The notes beneath the pieces were generated by a model. The model made no database searches. It was given only the letters and a program-made list of their open reading frames with translations, and was not told the DNA's origin. The position numbers and the translations under genes were made by a program. Of a stretch of 64,000 nucleotides of DNA, positions 25,561-39,100 are shown in pieces. Positions within the stretch are counted from its first letter, which is position 1, and every line of letters begins with the position of its first letter. Location: the NCBI RefSeq assembly GCF_000237925.1, contig NC_031502.1:6801443-6865442 (forward strand), given 5' to 3'. Origin of the DNA: Schistosoma mansoni. Its lineage: Eukaryota > Platyhelminthes > Trematoda > Strigeidida > Schistosomatidae.

Positions 25561-28500
25561 CTTGAACCGATTGAGACCCCATTAGAGTCTCTTTAACCTT
25601 TGAAAATAGATAATCTAGTCTGACCTCATGGAGCCGATTGCATAAATATAACATGAACCGTGTATTCATTGTAAACTGAACCCCTAATAGCTCACGTTGC
25701 TGGTGGTGCGCTAGTGACTAGCTCTATCATATTACTTCCAATAATCAAGGTATATCGTCTCTATCTTACCCCTACGACCAAGAATGGTGGTTCATCTATC
25801 TACCGCAGCCAACGGATTCGTGATGCAGTGGTGAACCTTCCTTAAACCGCCCTGTTGCAGTGGGATAAATGAAAATGAGTATTAGATGGTGACATAGGTA
25901 ATCGTACATTTAGGATTCCATAACCTTTCGTTGATAAATGTTATGGATGACAATTAGAGTGTTTGAAAAATCTATTTTACCTAGGAAAACTGGCTTATCA
26001 CTGCCTTCGTTAGTTTGGCCATTAAGACCTGATAACTGGAGAACTCGTACTCTGTGTTGTTGAAGAAAGACTGAATGGTTCAATAGTTTTTTGGTCAGAA
26101 ACAAACCTTTCTGTCAGCCTACTGTGATACTTATGACTATCTTTTCATGGTACTCTTGTATACTGATTTCTGGCGTCATGTCTAACTTATGCTCTGGTCT
26201 GTTTTTGAGGCGTAGTCGATCGATACACTCGTTCCTGAAGACCTAAATGACGAGAAAAACTAAATCCGAATTCAGATGCTAAAATATATTTGTTAAGTAA
26301 GAATAATCAACTCAGATACAGTGTTCTAGTAATAAATATAGCAAATTTCACAAGAACTCTTCAACTTTTAGGTTTCCAGGACAACATTTCTAAAAAACCA
26401 AGCCAGAATAGTGTGAAACCGAAGATGTTTAAGGTCAAGTTTGTAGACGAACAAGTGTAAATTTGAGTAGAATAACTACACTGAAGATCCAGAAAAAGTA
26501 ATGATATCTACGATAATAGTTATGAGTCGGCCAAATACTGTGAGTTACTCCTGTAACATCTGGCTTGTTTGAACCGCATATGCGTCCTTTAGTAACTGGT
26601 TCGTTTGGATTTCTTCCTGTAGTCTTTACAGTTTCAACTTACGTACGGTACGATTCCTTATTACTTTAGGTTGCTTTTAACTTATTGGGACCCTTTGTGA
26701 GGTAGACTCGTTTTTAGGGCTTAGGACGGCCTGGCGTTAGAAATCCCAGTCAGAATGCACGTCACGCTGAGCAAAGGCCTCGTAATACACGTGCTTTAAT
26801 TGTTCTTTAAAGCTGATACATACAGGCACTCAAAATTACTATACCTCCAGCACACAAGATGTTTGGGTTCAGTCTTACAAATAAAACTGAGGTCTATGAC
26901 CGCGAGGCTGATTACAAATGAATCGCTTATAACTGGGGACTCCTTATTGGTTGACGTTGGTCTAAAAGTAGATGTGTCTGCTAACCTCACTACCGAGTTT
27001 CCAACCTGACATTTTTTATTAATTCATACCTTTCATTCGGGTTGTACAACAGAACTTCCGTACAGTTATTTTCACTCCTTTGATTAGGACGTCTACCATT
27101 CACACTTCTCGTTATGGTTTAAGTACTGATGAAGTCGCTCTTACTTTTCATTCTACTCATTAGACTACAGGGTCGAACGTGAGAAAATTCAAAGGTAAGT
27201 ACATAAGACGTTGGTCTGGCTTTGAACTAGCCTTTAGATCACTGATGAAGTGTGCTGAACAAGCATTTCTATAACGAAAAAGTATGTGACAATCCTGTTG
27301 CCATTTACAGTCTCATAACTTTGGCGGTATTCATTCAAACCATGAGTCCTCAAAATACATAGCAAACCTAACAGATATTAGAATTTTGCCATAATCTGGG
27401 GATAACTGGGTTTTCCCCATCAAAACGGAATTGTTAGAAGAAGTCATCACTAAAATACGTTTGGTTAATTGCATCCAATCCGAAAATGTAATTTACAAAT
27501 CCTGCAAAATTTAAACAACTTCAAGAGATTTAGTACGAGAAATCACGAAGCTGGGAAATATTAAACTAATGCGCGATCGCAGAAGGTAAAATTCCTATGA
27601 GCGACACAAAACGGTGTAAACATAAAGTTCTAGAGGGCAGAGGACTGTTTATCACTGTGTATATATGTAGTAAGCGTTATAGTGAAGCGATTATTTATAT
27701 AGAACGGTTATATTTTCTGGTTAAACGTTCCGAAAAGAAGGGTTCGTCATTGCAAAAGGTTCATCCGCAAATTGGTATTTGTCCTGTTATGAGATTTTCC
27801 TCTGAATTTACCTATTAATTCGCGATATTACACTGACCAATATGCTAACATGAGTTTAGTTCATTATTATATTCATAATCGTGATGCTATCGCGGTTGAA
27901 ATTACCAATTTTTGTTGTTTCCTACCAGGAGAGGTAGTAATAACACTTTCTAATGAATCTTTTAACATAAGACTAAATATTTGTTTTAGTTTCCTGGGTA
28001 CTATTGCTCTGAATAAATCCCCAAAATCAATAGCTCCATAAGTCTTTGACATTTGATGTCGACGGCATTATTTTTAACGGATTCACCCAAATGAACGCTC
28101 TCGGTCGTGCATCCGCACCAGATCACGAGTGAGTATGCCGTGCTTCACTTCTCTTACAATCGCTAGCCAGCTTAGATTAGTCACTTCTCCATATATCGAT
28201 ATTCTATCAAATATATCTTTGAGCCTTTTCGCTTCTGACTCCTGAGTTCAATGGGTTGGCACATTTCGATTGTAAAAGGTGTTACTGGTTAAGGTGTTGT
28301 GAAACTCCTAATACATGTGGCATCTTTAGTACTGTGTGGTTTCCCTATTAATTGTATCCCTCTAACTTTTCTCCATCTGATGTGAATGTTTTTGACTTTC
28401 ATTTTTTAAAAGGGAACGTACTAAAGGCTGTGCCTTGTATTCACCGAAAACGCTATCCAAATACCAAGGAGTAAATTCCACGTGACAAATGGTTCGCTAC

Positions 28501-29380
28501 TTTTATTTAGTAAAGTTTGATATTGGAAGTTTGGAGATGTGATTATAGAGGATAGATGAAACGGGGCTAAAGTTGAAGTCAAACACAAGTTTCCTTTCAG
28601 AAAGCACACTTGAAGGATCCTCATAAATTAGAAGGAACCCACTTCGCTTATATATAAGGTATTCTTAAAGTCAACCAGTTCAAAGCGAATGCATATGGAT
28701 TGTCACAGGTTGATTGACATAATCACTACATCGAGAGCCGACAACTAATTATAAATATAATCTTACAAGAAACTGTAGCTCAAAGAGAGTAGCTAGTTTA
28801 CAGCATCAGGATACCGTTTGATGAAGATTAGGTTTTGTGCGCTGTTTTTAAACTGCAACGTTACTGGTCTTTCAGATAGTCTAGTGCGTGCACCTGTCCG
28901 TCAAAGAACCCTCACTGCTTTAGCAGTCGCATGTAATTTACACATGGTATGATTCTGTTTTTCCGCTCATTCTGTGTTATCACGTTGTGACAGTTGTTCC
29001 TCCGTATTTTTACTGCTATCATAACCTCATGTTTCAGTCACTTGGATCTCAAATTATGTATAATGAATAGTAATTCCCGGACATATTGTGTTTATTTGAA
29101 GCAATAAGTGTTTTGTCTATTTTTGAAGGATGTAACATTTCGAAGTATTGTGTGGGTTTGGTTTCAGATGTATTTTAGACGTGTTTATTATTTCCTAAAT
29201 ACCAGGTGTAAAGAAGGAAACAATTATTGCCAAAATTATTGTTAAAATTTGCGCCCATCCAGTTTATTTCTGTCGGTCTGTCAGCTCTATATTTTCCCTC
29301 CTTTATTATATATTAGGATTTCTAAGGTATTTGGTTCCACAGGTCAAATGTTTGCTGCTCCTTATTTCCATGTCCTGTAT
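25561..29380. other. intergenic sequence without recognised features
   Basis: 3.8 kb, AT-rich. Frames up to 73 codons have no family motifs. I found no host exon, RNA gene or clear repeat. Confidence 0.5.
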
Positions 29381-30095
29381 TTTCACTGAATCAGCCATTC
29401 CATGAACAGCTGCTCTGTGAACTTCCAGGTGTTCCTTTCCCGGGAAGAAATCATGCATTCGATGGGGTGGTGGCCTGTACTTGACTCATGAGTCCTCTTG
29501 CTATATCCTTCGGACAAATCAGTTTGTTTGAAAAGGACAGGAAGGTGAGTGGCCTGTGTTACTCCTGGCGATGTCAATCCTTGAGTTGATCCAGCTTTTA
29601 AGAGTGTCGAAAAATGGAGCCTTAGTCATGTGTTCAGGTAAAGGATTCCATTCGTTGGTGATTCAATGGGAAGGTCGATAGTCACCTGACAAGTAATTTA
29701 TTCTGGCCTTGTGAACCTTTTAATTGTAATGCCTTGAATCCTCTGTCTTGAAAAACAGAAAAAATAAGAGCACATCAGATTGGAAGTCATCATCAAGTAA
29801 ATTAAAAACTGTGATCGAGTCACCTCTGGTTCTTCTATATGCAAGGGAAGTAGATTTAGTTTATCCAGTCTATCGTCATCTGGACGTTTTCGATTTCCAG
29901 ATTCAACCTGTTTGCTAATCTTCGAACTTTTCTAACAGCTCATTGTCTCTTTTTAGGCAGAGACTAGCTTCTTGTATGCAATACTCGAGTTTAGGACGAA
30001 CGAAAACTGCATACAAAGTCAGAAGGGCTTTAGCAACAACGTGGCTAAAGACTTAAGGTATGAGGGACCATAAGGTTCTGATACTTTTGCTGACT
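29381..30095 (-). mobile_element. CR1-like LINE 3' fragment, antisense
   Basis: Minus-strand reading gives AKALLTLYAVFVRPKLEYCI, then SLCLKRDNELLEKFE, DRGFKALQLKGS and FDTLKSWINS, interrupted by stops. This is the conserved end of CR1-type LINE proteins (VRPxLEYC...). A decayed 5'-truncated copy. Confidence 0.7.
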
Positions 30096-30274
30096 GTCAC
30101 ACGACAGTGTGCAGTAGTTTTTATGTCCTGGCCAACGATGATCGTGTATCTGGTCAACAAGTAGCTCAATGTTATCCACGGTGTATGTATCTATCTTGAC
30201 CAACGTGCATTATAATGCGCTTAGAAGCGTTTGTCGGCGACTGACAAATTCTAGACTATTAAGATAGTTTCTAC

Positions 30275-30885
30275 TATTTATTTATTTATTTAAACACATA
30301 AATATTGGTACAAGTAAGCACCAGATATATATGCGCCGCACAAATCTCATTTGATTTGTGTGAGGGCTGTGATACTACCCGGGTGCCCAAACCGAAGTAG
30401 GTGTTTTCATTAGGCGCCTACACCCCGAGCCTTCGAACTAAAGGTCCGATCCACAAGGCAATCGAGCATCGTGAGGAGATGCAGTCCCACGGTAGCCAGT
30501 GACCAACAGTTGGTTCATACGCCATTTGTTCCCTCAGGATCTTGGAGCCCATGTGCACCATTGGTTTGGAATCAGGGTTTTCCAACTCCCCTAGGTGAAC
30601 TCGCCATGTCCACCAACCCGGTTAAAGCGCCGGACATTCGCTTTTCGTCCTCTGAATTTCGTAAACAGCCCCTCCACGAGAAGACAGTGAGTAGGACTTC
30701 TCTGTCAGAGGCTATATACGCGTGGCCATGTGAGAGCATTTCGAGAGGGAGAGCTGACTCTCCCCACTCTCAGCCGTACCAGGGTATGTGGTAGCAAAGC
30801 CGACCCCTCGACCGGGAATCGAACCCGGACAGGCGGAGATACCACTATACAATCGAGGCGCATTCTACTGACAGTACTACTCTCG
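30275..30885 (-). repeat. SINE-B copy with tRNA-like head, minus orientation
   Basis: The most complete SINE-B copy. Minus order: tRNA-like head (30859-30806), GTCGGCTTTGCTACCACATA, then GTACGGCTGAGAGTGGGGAG, the shared body, CAAATCAAATGAGATTTGTG, GCGCATATATATCTGGTGC, TTGTACCAATATTTATGTG, and a TTTAAATAAATAAATA tail near 30280. A 107-codon plus-strand frame across it is a shadow. Confidence 0.85.
30806..30859 (-). repeat. tRNA-Asp-like head of SINE-B
   Basis: On the minus strand CCTCGA at the 5' end pairs fully with TCGAGG at the 3' end. The T-arm CCGGG-TTCGATT-CCCGG is perfect. The D-arm region reads TTGTATAGTGGTAT, as in tRNA-Asp/Glu, and CCGCCTGTC resembles the tRNA-Asp (GUC) anticodon arm, but its 3' half is missing. 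It cannot be a working tRNA; it is a pol III promoter head. Confidence 0.75.
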
Positions 30886-31720
30886 CTCCTACTAAAAACA
30901 AGACAGTTTACATTATTATTATTATTATTTACTACGTCGCTTATTCACTCCCTTTCATTCCCAATTTGTGTATCCTTCCTTTTCAACTTATGCAGCAGCT
31001 CGCCCATAGTGGAAACTCTGTTCTATCTAAACGATCTGCAGTCACTGTCTGGTCGAAAGTGAATGCTTCCACCGAATACGAATACTGAAGCAGTCTTTCT
31101 GAAACCACGTACCCCGTTCAAGCCGGCCTCCTTCAACGTTCGCACACTAATGCAGATCGGACAACAGATAGGGCTGGCTGTCTTTAGAAAGTTTTAATGT
31201 TGATGTTTGTTATCTGAGACCCGTATTCAAGACTCTGATGAAGTACTACAAATCCGCTCTCCATCTGTCGCCTCGAAAAGCTTGTTTCACGTGCGCTTAT
31301 CCGGGGACCCTGTGGCATCTTCGTCTGGTCTTGCTGGCGTTGGTGTTGCACTAAGCGTTAGAGCTGAGGCAACACTAATCGATTGGATCCCCATTAACAG
31401 TCGGTTATGTGCTGTTAGATTAGAAAGTTCCATCAAAGTGAGAAGAAGAGATGGTGCAACACAGTGTCTAGAGACGTTATCAGATATGGCTCAGAATAGA
31501 AGCCAGTGGCGAGCCTGCTACAACCTTCTTTTACTTTCTTCATAAAGAGTGGTTCTAACTTTCTTAACTGAAAGAGTCTTCCGGTTGTATATTTCAGTCC
31601 TTTTTTTCATGTTTTCTCTTCCTATTTTCATTGTTTTGTGTGGCGCATATGTATCTGGTGCCCTTTTGTACCAATATGTGTTTAAATAAATAAATAAATA
31701 ATAAAAGTTCACTCGTTTCA
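30886..31720 (+). mobile_element. LINE-B deletion derivative
   Basis: The 5' leader (CTACTCTCGCTCC..., parallel to 48873 onward) runs into the endonuclease start ASFNVRTLMQIGQQ (about 31125-31170). Then come LSETRIQDSDEVLQI and a stretch ending DWIPINSRLCAVRLESS, and the frame jumps directly to the 3' end. The RT is absent. The 3' end is GCGCATATGTATCTGGTGCC, TTGTACCAATATGTG, then TTTAAATAAATAAATAAATAATAAAA. Confidence 0.78.
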
Positions 31721-32558
31721 CTATTTGCCACTTTCTACAGAGTATCTACAGTGTGTGTTGGTAACTGCTTTTTTTTGTATTGTCCACTCACCAATCGGAG
31801 GTTTTCAAATAAACTTATTATTAATATGAAGAATCCCTACTCAATAAGTATTTTTCACTGAATTAACAAAGTGTACCTTAAACTCGACAGCGCTGTGTTT
31901 GGTGGATCATCGTTTAAAATGTAAAATACCCACACAGTGAAAAGACTTCAACAGAAGACGAAATTACTGTAGAAGTAATAGTTGTTACTGTTATAGTGGT
32001 ACAGAAAGAACAAAGATATAAAAGAAGGCTTACTCCATCTAATTCAACTAATTTATCCAGGTTTTAACCCCTCTTTGCTTGCTTATTTTTGACCAGTTAA
32101 GTGGTATCACTAGCCCTCAGGCAGTGTGATTTAAAAACTGTTAGACAAAGTTGTTTTCAGCAAGTTAGTTCATATATTGGATTACTTCTGTGCTCAATAA
32201 TTAGAAAGAGAAAAAAATAAATGCACGCACTCCACTGCCACAAGTGTGTACCCATATCACTTCAACTCTCTTACAACAGAGCACGTTTATCCGTAGAATC
32301 CCAAATTGCAATCTGATACCATGCTTTGACGGCTAAATCAGGAACTTGTGGAGTAATATGTTCCCTTGGTCTAGTCTTCCTTACACTGTTTACAACATAC
32401 TGAAACGCCTTTTATTAAAGTCTGTCGGAAATTATCATGTGGCGAAACTAAATTGAATGGTATAGCCCTTGCTATATGTATAGTTTAATACTTTATCAGA
32501 GTCTAGTTTACTCAGCCAAAGGTGATCTCATCAATCTGGAACGCACTGACGGTGTGAT
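31721..32558. other. unassigned intergenic sequence
   Basis: AT-rich; no supported gene or repeat recognised. Confidence 0.45.
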
Positions 32559-32705
32559 TTTATTTTATTTTATTTAAACACATAAATATTGGTACAAGGG
32601 GGCACCATATATATATGCGCCACACAAAAAAATGTCATTTGATTTTATTGTGTGAGGGCTATGATACTGCCCGGGTGCCCAGACCGAAACAGGTTAAAAG
32701 TTTGG
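32559..32705 (-). repeat. SINE-B 3' end, minus orientation
   Basis: The TTTTATTTTATTTTATTTAAA tail is followed by CATAAATATTGGTACAAG, GGGCACCATATATATATGCG and CCCGGGTGCCCAGACCGAAA. Only the 3' ~130 bases of the family remain. Confidence 0.8.
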
Positions 32706-33009
32706 GCTCGTCCGGGAACTTTTTGAAGACTGTCCCTGACATACTGAGAAGACGTGGGACGTGTCTGTCATCTAAATAATAGTAATAAATATAGGCGGTT
32801 GCCAGATATCCTTGTAAACTCTGGAAACTTCTTTAGCTTAATGTTTGTGTTCTAGTACAAGTTTTATTCTCCAATATCTTTTCAAAATTCTTAGTCTTTG
32901 GATACATCGTATTCTCGTAATGTATTTGAAAAATTTTCTATCTATATAGATTAATATTTCCCCACGTGTATTAGTATTTTAAATTAATGGAAACTGCAAA
33001 CGTTAACCT
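32706..33009 (+). promoter_or_regulatory. upstream region of gene 3 (no specific motif)
   Basis: The 300 bases before the gene 3 ATG. No confident promoter element or trans-splice acceptor was seen; listed only because a 5' UTR and promoter should lie here. Confidence 0.25.
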
Positions 33010-33133
33010 ATGGCCCTGATCAATTCTAATAAACCAGATAGTGATGGGAACTTAACTGGAACTATCGTACGTCATTTAGATTCACCTTCTCAATCTTCTG
33101 TATCTAGCGAAGAACTCCTCATTTGGTCTAAAG
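33010..33133 (+). CDS. gene 3 exon 1
   Basis: The ATG at 33010 is preceded in frame by TAA at 33004, so it is the first possible start in this exon. Reads MALINSNKPDSDG... to LLIWSK; donor GTTAGT at 33134, phase 1. Confidence 0.65.
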
Positions 33134-36100
33134 GTTAGTTTCTTTCCCTTTTTATTGATTGACATATTCTTCATTATCCTTGACACTTTAGGCTTTCTGG
33201 TTAATATGGTGACGTTTCAGTGTATTTACTGAACAGCATCATATATGTGTACAGAAATAAAATTATTTTGAAAAGCAACCTTAAGCCTTGGTTTCACTTG
33301 TTTTAGCTCACATTTATAAGCTTGGTGGTTTACAAAACTCACAAGTGACTGTCTTTTAAAAGCATTCCTTAATTTCTAGTAATAAGTTGTGACCTTTTCA
33401 GTTCAGCAACGTCGGTAATCAGGTGGATATTGCCTATAGTAATAGGTGATAGTCGCTCACTATCGCCAAACTGACTGAATTTAGAAATGTGAGTGCCCTT
33501 CGCTGAGGAGCTATCCATTGCCTTTAGATTTACAACGCTTGGCTAGTTAAAAATAGTCTTTATTTCAAATTATCTTCAAAAATAAGTACGTTTAAAATTG
33601 GGATGTCAGTTTAAAAATCAATACGAGTCAAAATAAAGTGTAGATTAGTAAATTACGGTGATCAAGTAGTTCTCAGCAGATTCTTATGCGGTTCCATATC
33701 TGAGTAAATATCTTTAGATAAAACGACTTGATTGTTAAACTATCCCATTTTCAATCACTAGGCTTCCATATCAAACCTTACTCTTTTTAATTCGGTTTGG
33801 GCGACAGGGCAGTCTCACTAATCCCCACATAATCAGTGGATTGTGTCTGAGTACAAAATCATGTACTAAGTAATTGAGCTATGTTCACCGAAACTATTCT
33901 ATTTGCGTACATGTAATATTGGGGGGACTAATGCTCCCTAACAAATTCATTCCCGTATCACAAACCTTTTGTTATGTCCTTGATCTGTCTACCCACTTTC
34001 GTGCCGAGGATAACTTGTCTAATGTAGATTAAGACCTTGGAGCAATAGGTTGAATGACTTAACCTTGAGGCTAGTATGTGTGAGTTCAAAGTGGGGGTAG
34101 AGAGACGAAATCTATTCTATCCCTGATTGGCTGACAAGCACGTGCGAGTGAGAAGACAAGACAACCGGAACACTACTCGCTTTATTCCGAAATCCGATCT
34201 GGTATCCGAATTCAGATTAATGCAAAAAGATACATGAATAAATAGACGACTAACCCGACCACAACGTGCAATAATTAAGGAAGTACAAATATTTTTAAAA
34301 CTGGGGGATTAGGGTAGAAAATAGAGTACAAACGGTCACGTCTAAATTACAATAGCTTTGGAACAGAAAAGGCTATGGCAGTGAATCATACATCAAACGA
34401 AAGCTTATGATCTGTAGAATAGACTAGGGACAAAAGTAAATATTACAGTTCTACAAGCTTTGAATTAAATGAAATAATATCCCCGAAAATAGCTTCCGTA
34501 GTATGTTAAGGCTTCTTGTTTCACTGTTCACATCACCTTTACAGTCGGAGACGTTACCCCTTATTTATTGAGGCTGCAACTAACCTTTTTAATAGGAAAG
34601 GAAACTCGTGGCATGTGTACACGATCTTTAGCTACTTAGATTAGTCTTTGCACTAAAATTTTTATTTAATTGAGGAGCTTAGGTACCTGAGTTTCCTCAA
34701 TTCGGTTGTCTACTGCAGATAATGTACTAATTTACTTACTCGTTCTTTTTTTGCATTTTCGACCATAATAATGTATGAAAATAATTATGAATATATATAT
34801 ATTTTTTTTCTTAAATAATTTCTAGAAGGGAACGATTATGACTGGGAATTATTTCCTATTTCACCGCCACTTAATGGAGAATTATCGCGTATACAAGGTT
34901 CATCAAATGTCGAATGTGACAGTAGTTTTACTCCAGTTACGAACAACAATTTAAATGATGTTAATAATGGTAGCAAAGCTATTACGATCACTGAAAGTAA
35001 CTTTAGTAACAGTAACAGTAGTAATGATACAACAATCTACTCATACAATCATCATAATTCTGTTACTGGCCAATTGTCTACATCACCTTTAACGTTACAA
35101 TCTTGTTCACATTATATGAATGGTTCATCAATTCAACCCCAACTAATACATTCTACTAAAACTAATATAATAGAAACAACAATTAATGAATTGATTCCTT
35201 CATCATCTTTTTCAAGAACATTGTCATCATCGAAAACAGTAACTAATAATTCCTTTTCATTTAATAATTTATATGACCAAATAAATGTGAATACGTTAGC
35301 AGATGATTTTATTGATTTAGACATTAAAACTATTCCTACTACTTCAGGTTGTTCATTGACAACTTCCTATCATCCAGATTTTGATTATGTAGGTTTTCCA
35401 GAATCACCTATTCAATCTTTGCAAAATTCAGCTTCTAATAAAAAATCACAACCTTTAAACTTATTTATTTCTAACAATGGTATAAATGTACAAAAATCAA
35501 GTGTTGTATCTCAATCACCAGAAACAGAAATTATTCGGCAAACATCATTAAATCCACACTTGTAAGTCTTAACTTTTGTCGTGTTTTTTTTTCGAAATGA
35601 TAAAATGATTTATTGCGAATGTGAATGCTTCTAGTGGCGTTACGTTTTATATCCTGATTTGTTTGGTTGTTAGACTTTCTGGACATCAATAATACCTAAT
35701 TCAAGTATAGATGAGATTTTTATAATTATTCAACAGAAGGTTTTGAGGTTTTTGTTTATTGTTGATTATCTCCAATAGTTTCATGTTAATCGTTTTATTA
35801 GACTAATTTTTAACTCCATTTGGTCGGATGCTCTTACGCTCATTTGTTTCTAGATTCAATCTATGCCTGTATGTTTGCTGATCGCAGATTGAACCTAAAT
35901 ATTATGCCACTAGAAATTTTCTGATTTTATTTACGCCCCAGTTCAAAATCTTGATACTTTTCCTAATCAATTTAGCCTTTGTAATTGTTCGCTTGAATTT
36001 ATATAAGTGACTGCATATCACATCGTTTAACTGATCAACTATGTTCATATATGTGTGAGCGAACGGGACACTCACTTCTGTGAGATATGCTTTCTTCAAT

Positions 36101-39100
36101 GGATGCACTTTGTTTTGTAAATAGCTTTGTATTTACTTCCTTTTGTTATCGTATCTTTCGGTTTCCACAAAATAAAACGAACCGTTTATTTTGATCCCTG
36201 TATGACATTGATTCTGAAAGGTTTCAGAAGCTTTGAGAGTGTTTCTAAAATATTTCTCACATATGATAGAATGGTTTGTTTTTTAGTTGATACGGAGTAA
36301 TTTTATGATAGTAAGATAGATTATCGCTAGACACATTTTGATGAATTTCTCGGACTGAACAGAAAAAGGATGGGCTTTTTTCAAATTTTCTGCGACTTTT
36401 TACTTATTTTCTGGTTCTGTATGTACATTTTTAGGCAACTTAAAGCTACAGTAAGGAAATTGATAACTGATTTGGGTTAACCCGCTCAACAACAGAATAG
36501 ATGGTACAATACGGTTTTTATGACTGTGGCAACATAAATCAGCATCTAGAGTGAAAAAAATTTGTACCTTACTGACTAACAATCTGAAATGGTGATTTCT
36601 AACTCATGCTTTTCCTATGAAATAATGATTTTGGGTCCCAAAAGTAAAATGACATTTGTGGAATCTATGCATATTTCACTACTAGCTGATAGAATTTCTC
36701 CAAATATAATCGAAGTTATTATTAATCTACATTAACAAAACTATGCAATAGGTGTTAGGCTGTACTTCTAGTATCGTAGCCAATAACTTGAAGGTCAAAT
36801 TTATTACCTATCATCTCATAAATTAAGCTTGTGAGTTATTAAATTCAAACTCCAAGAACAATCGCTTACGGACCTACATAATGCTTGAGTTTACAGTGTG
36901 CTGCTTAGTGATCATAGATATTTTTACCAGTTTGATTGGATTGTAAAAAACCGGAAATCGAGTGAACGTTCAAATTTACTCTAATCTGATAGACAAGGTA
37001 ATCATCCAAGGGTATGGGTTGATAGTGGTTGTTAGAACATGAATCTGCACAAATAATAGGACAATTCATTTTCATACAGTTGGTTGCGTTTAGCAATTTG
37101 AATAAAGCAGAATAATATAAATTCATTATATGCGTTTAAGTGTAACGTTGGGAGAAGAGTACGTGTTCTCATTTCTGAGCACTTTTCAAAGAATTTGAGA
37201 CTGAGAGGCACAACAGCTCCATATAGTACAATAGCTCGCCGTTTAATTGATACCGAGCATATCATTGACATTCCCTATTCCTTTAAAACTATCAGCAGGC
37301 AAAAAACCCAGGGTCTCTCCAGTTTTCGGAAGCAGTAGCACTATAGAAACTCAAACCTGATTTGTGTGTCTAGAAAGAAACAGTAATCAACTTGCCACTT
37401 ACCTTGGTAAATTTTAGCTTATTATTGTTGTTTGTCTTGTTATGTGGTCCTCACCAAACTAATTCTTATTTTATGTGGACTAAAATCATCCGTTCATTTA
37501 TCGATTTTTCATTCACTTAATTCTCTGTAAACTCTTCAAATCTCGTTTAATTATTACGCAATCCATTTTATCAATTTCTAGTCCTAAACAATTACCACCT
37601 CATAATTAAATGTCTTTAATATCTATTTTCAAGTCGTTTGAATTTTATTCAAACTCTCCTCATCTTTTATAATTATCACACAATCTATCTTTGATCTGTT
37701 TCTGGACTTCATCTAATTACTACTGCCTCATCCACCCCTCTATGTTTTTGAACTCCAGTCATTATTGATAATCTATATTATTCTAATTCTTTCCATCATC
37801 AATGTCATCTGTTTCACATTATATGTTGACTCAATGTTACACATTGATACATATATGGTTGTTAGCAGCTGATGAGAAAGCACCGAAATATGATGAATTC
37901 ATATTATTCTGCCTCAACTGTTGTTTTCACTTTATGCTACTCACTTTAATTCTTATCACCTTTTGTCTACCTATACACCGTCTAGTTAAGAATTGAGCCA
38001 TTGACTGACTTTGATGATTTAGCTTCAACCGATTTAAAGTAGTTTTAGTGTCAGTAGTTACTGAAAAATGTTCTTATTCTCATTTTCCAACACCATGTTT
38101 CAGATTGCAGTCTTGTTGTGTCAAGTTCCAAATCGCTTTAGTCAGTTAATAATCACCCAAGAAGTTTAGATTACAGTCAGGGGTTAATTAATACAGATTA
38201 TTTTAATATAAGCATGTAAATACCTATAGATTTGAAATGATTGGTTACTTTGAAGTATCGGTAGCCCATTATTTGAACAAAAAAAAAAATAAAAACTCCT
38301 AAGATGTTTCTCTTACATGATTGATTGAAGTTTATTTTAACCCTAAGGCCATTGTAAACTGGAACATCAAATTTCTATGTGGGACAAAAATACTTCTGGT
38401 AAATACTAGCTGTAATAAAAAATTTCCAGCAATAACCGATTTATAAATCAATTTATGATTATAAACAGAGATGGATTATGATTATCCTATGCATCAAAAT
38501 TTATTGTACACACAGATAATACTTTTGTATATGTCACATTTTATGTTGCTGTTTCAGTCTAAACTGAAATAAAAATTTTAAAAAAGTATGTTCATCATTA
38601 GTAACATTGTCTTTCTCCTTTTTTTTGTTTCGTTCATTTTTATCTTTATGGGTTGCTTTCTTAATTTCAGTCGTCAAATGTTGTCATCTGTCAACGAAAT
38701 ACCTACCACAAAAGTTTTTGTTGGCTACAATAACGGTGTTGGTAACAATAATGATGATTCATCCACAAATTATACAGATTATAGATGTAATCAAAATGGT
38801 TATAATAATAAAAAAAATAACAAAGTGAGTAAAATCAATGTTCAAAGATTCTTTTCAGATTTTTGTTCAAATTACAATTTGTTTATAGTCATTACATTTT
38901 GTCGTTGATGTTTATTTATCTAGACAAAAATATCGGTAAAAGAAGAAACCGAATATATATATGTGCCACACTTCACCATTCGATTTGTGTGAGAGCTGGG
39001 ATACTGCCCTGGAGCGTAGACCGAATGAGGTGGTTCTCTTAGTGGGCCACACCCCGAGCATTCGACCTAGAGGTCTAATTCACAAGATGGCGGAGCAACG

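Noticed and set aside
30806-30859. Functional tRNA-Asp gene
   Set aside because: The anticodon arm is incomplete and it is joined to the SINE-B body.
30471-31062. Two overlapping plus-strand frames of 107 and 110 codons
   Set aside because: They run antisense through SINE-B and its junction with LINE-B and have no protein-like features.
37420-38020. Possible LINE-A 3' UTR near ATTGACTGACTTTG
   Set aside because: Only the terminal GACTGACT-like string matches; the body does not align convincingly by eye.
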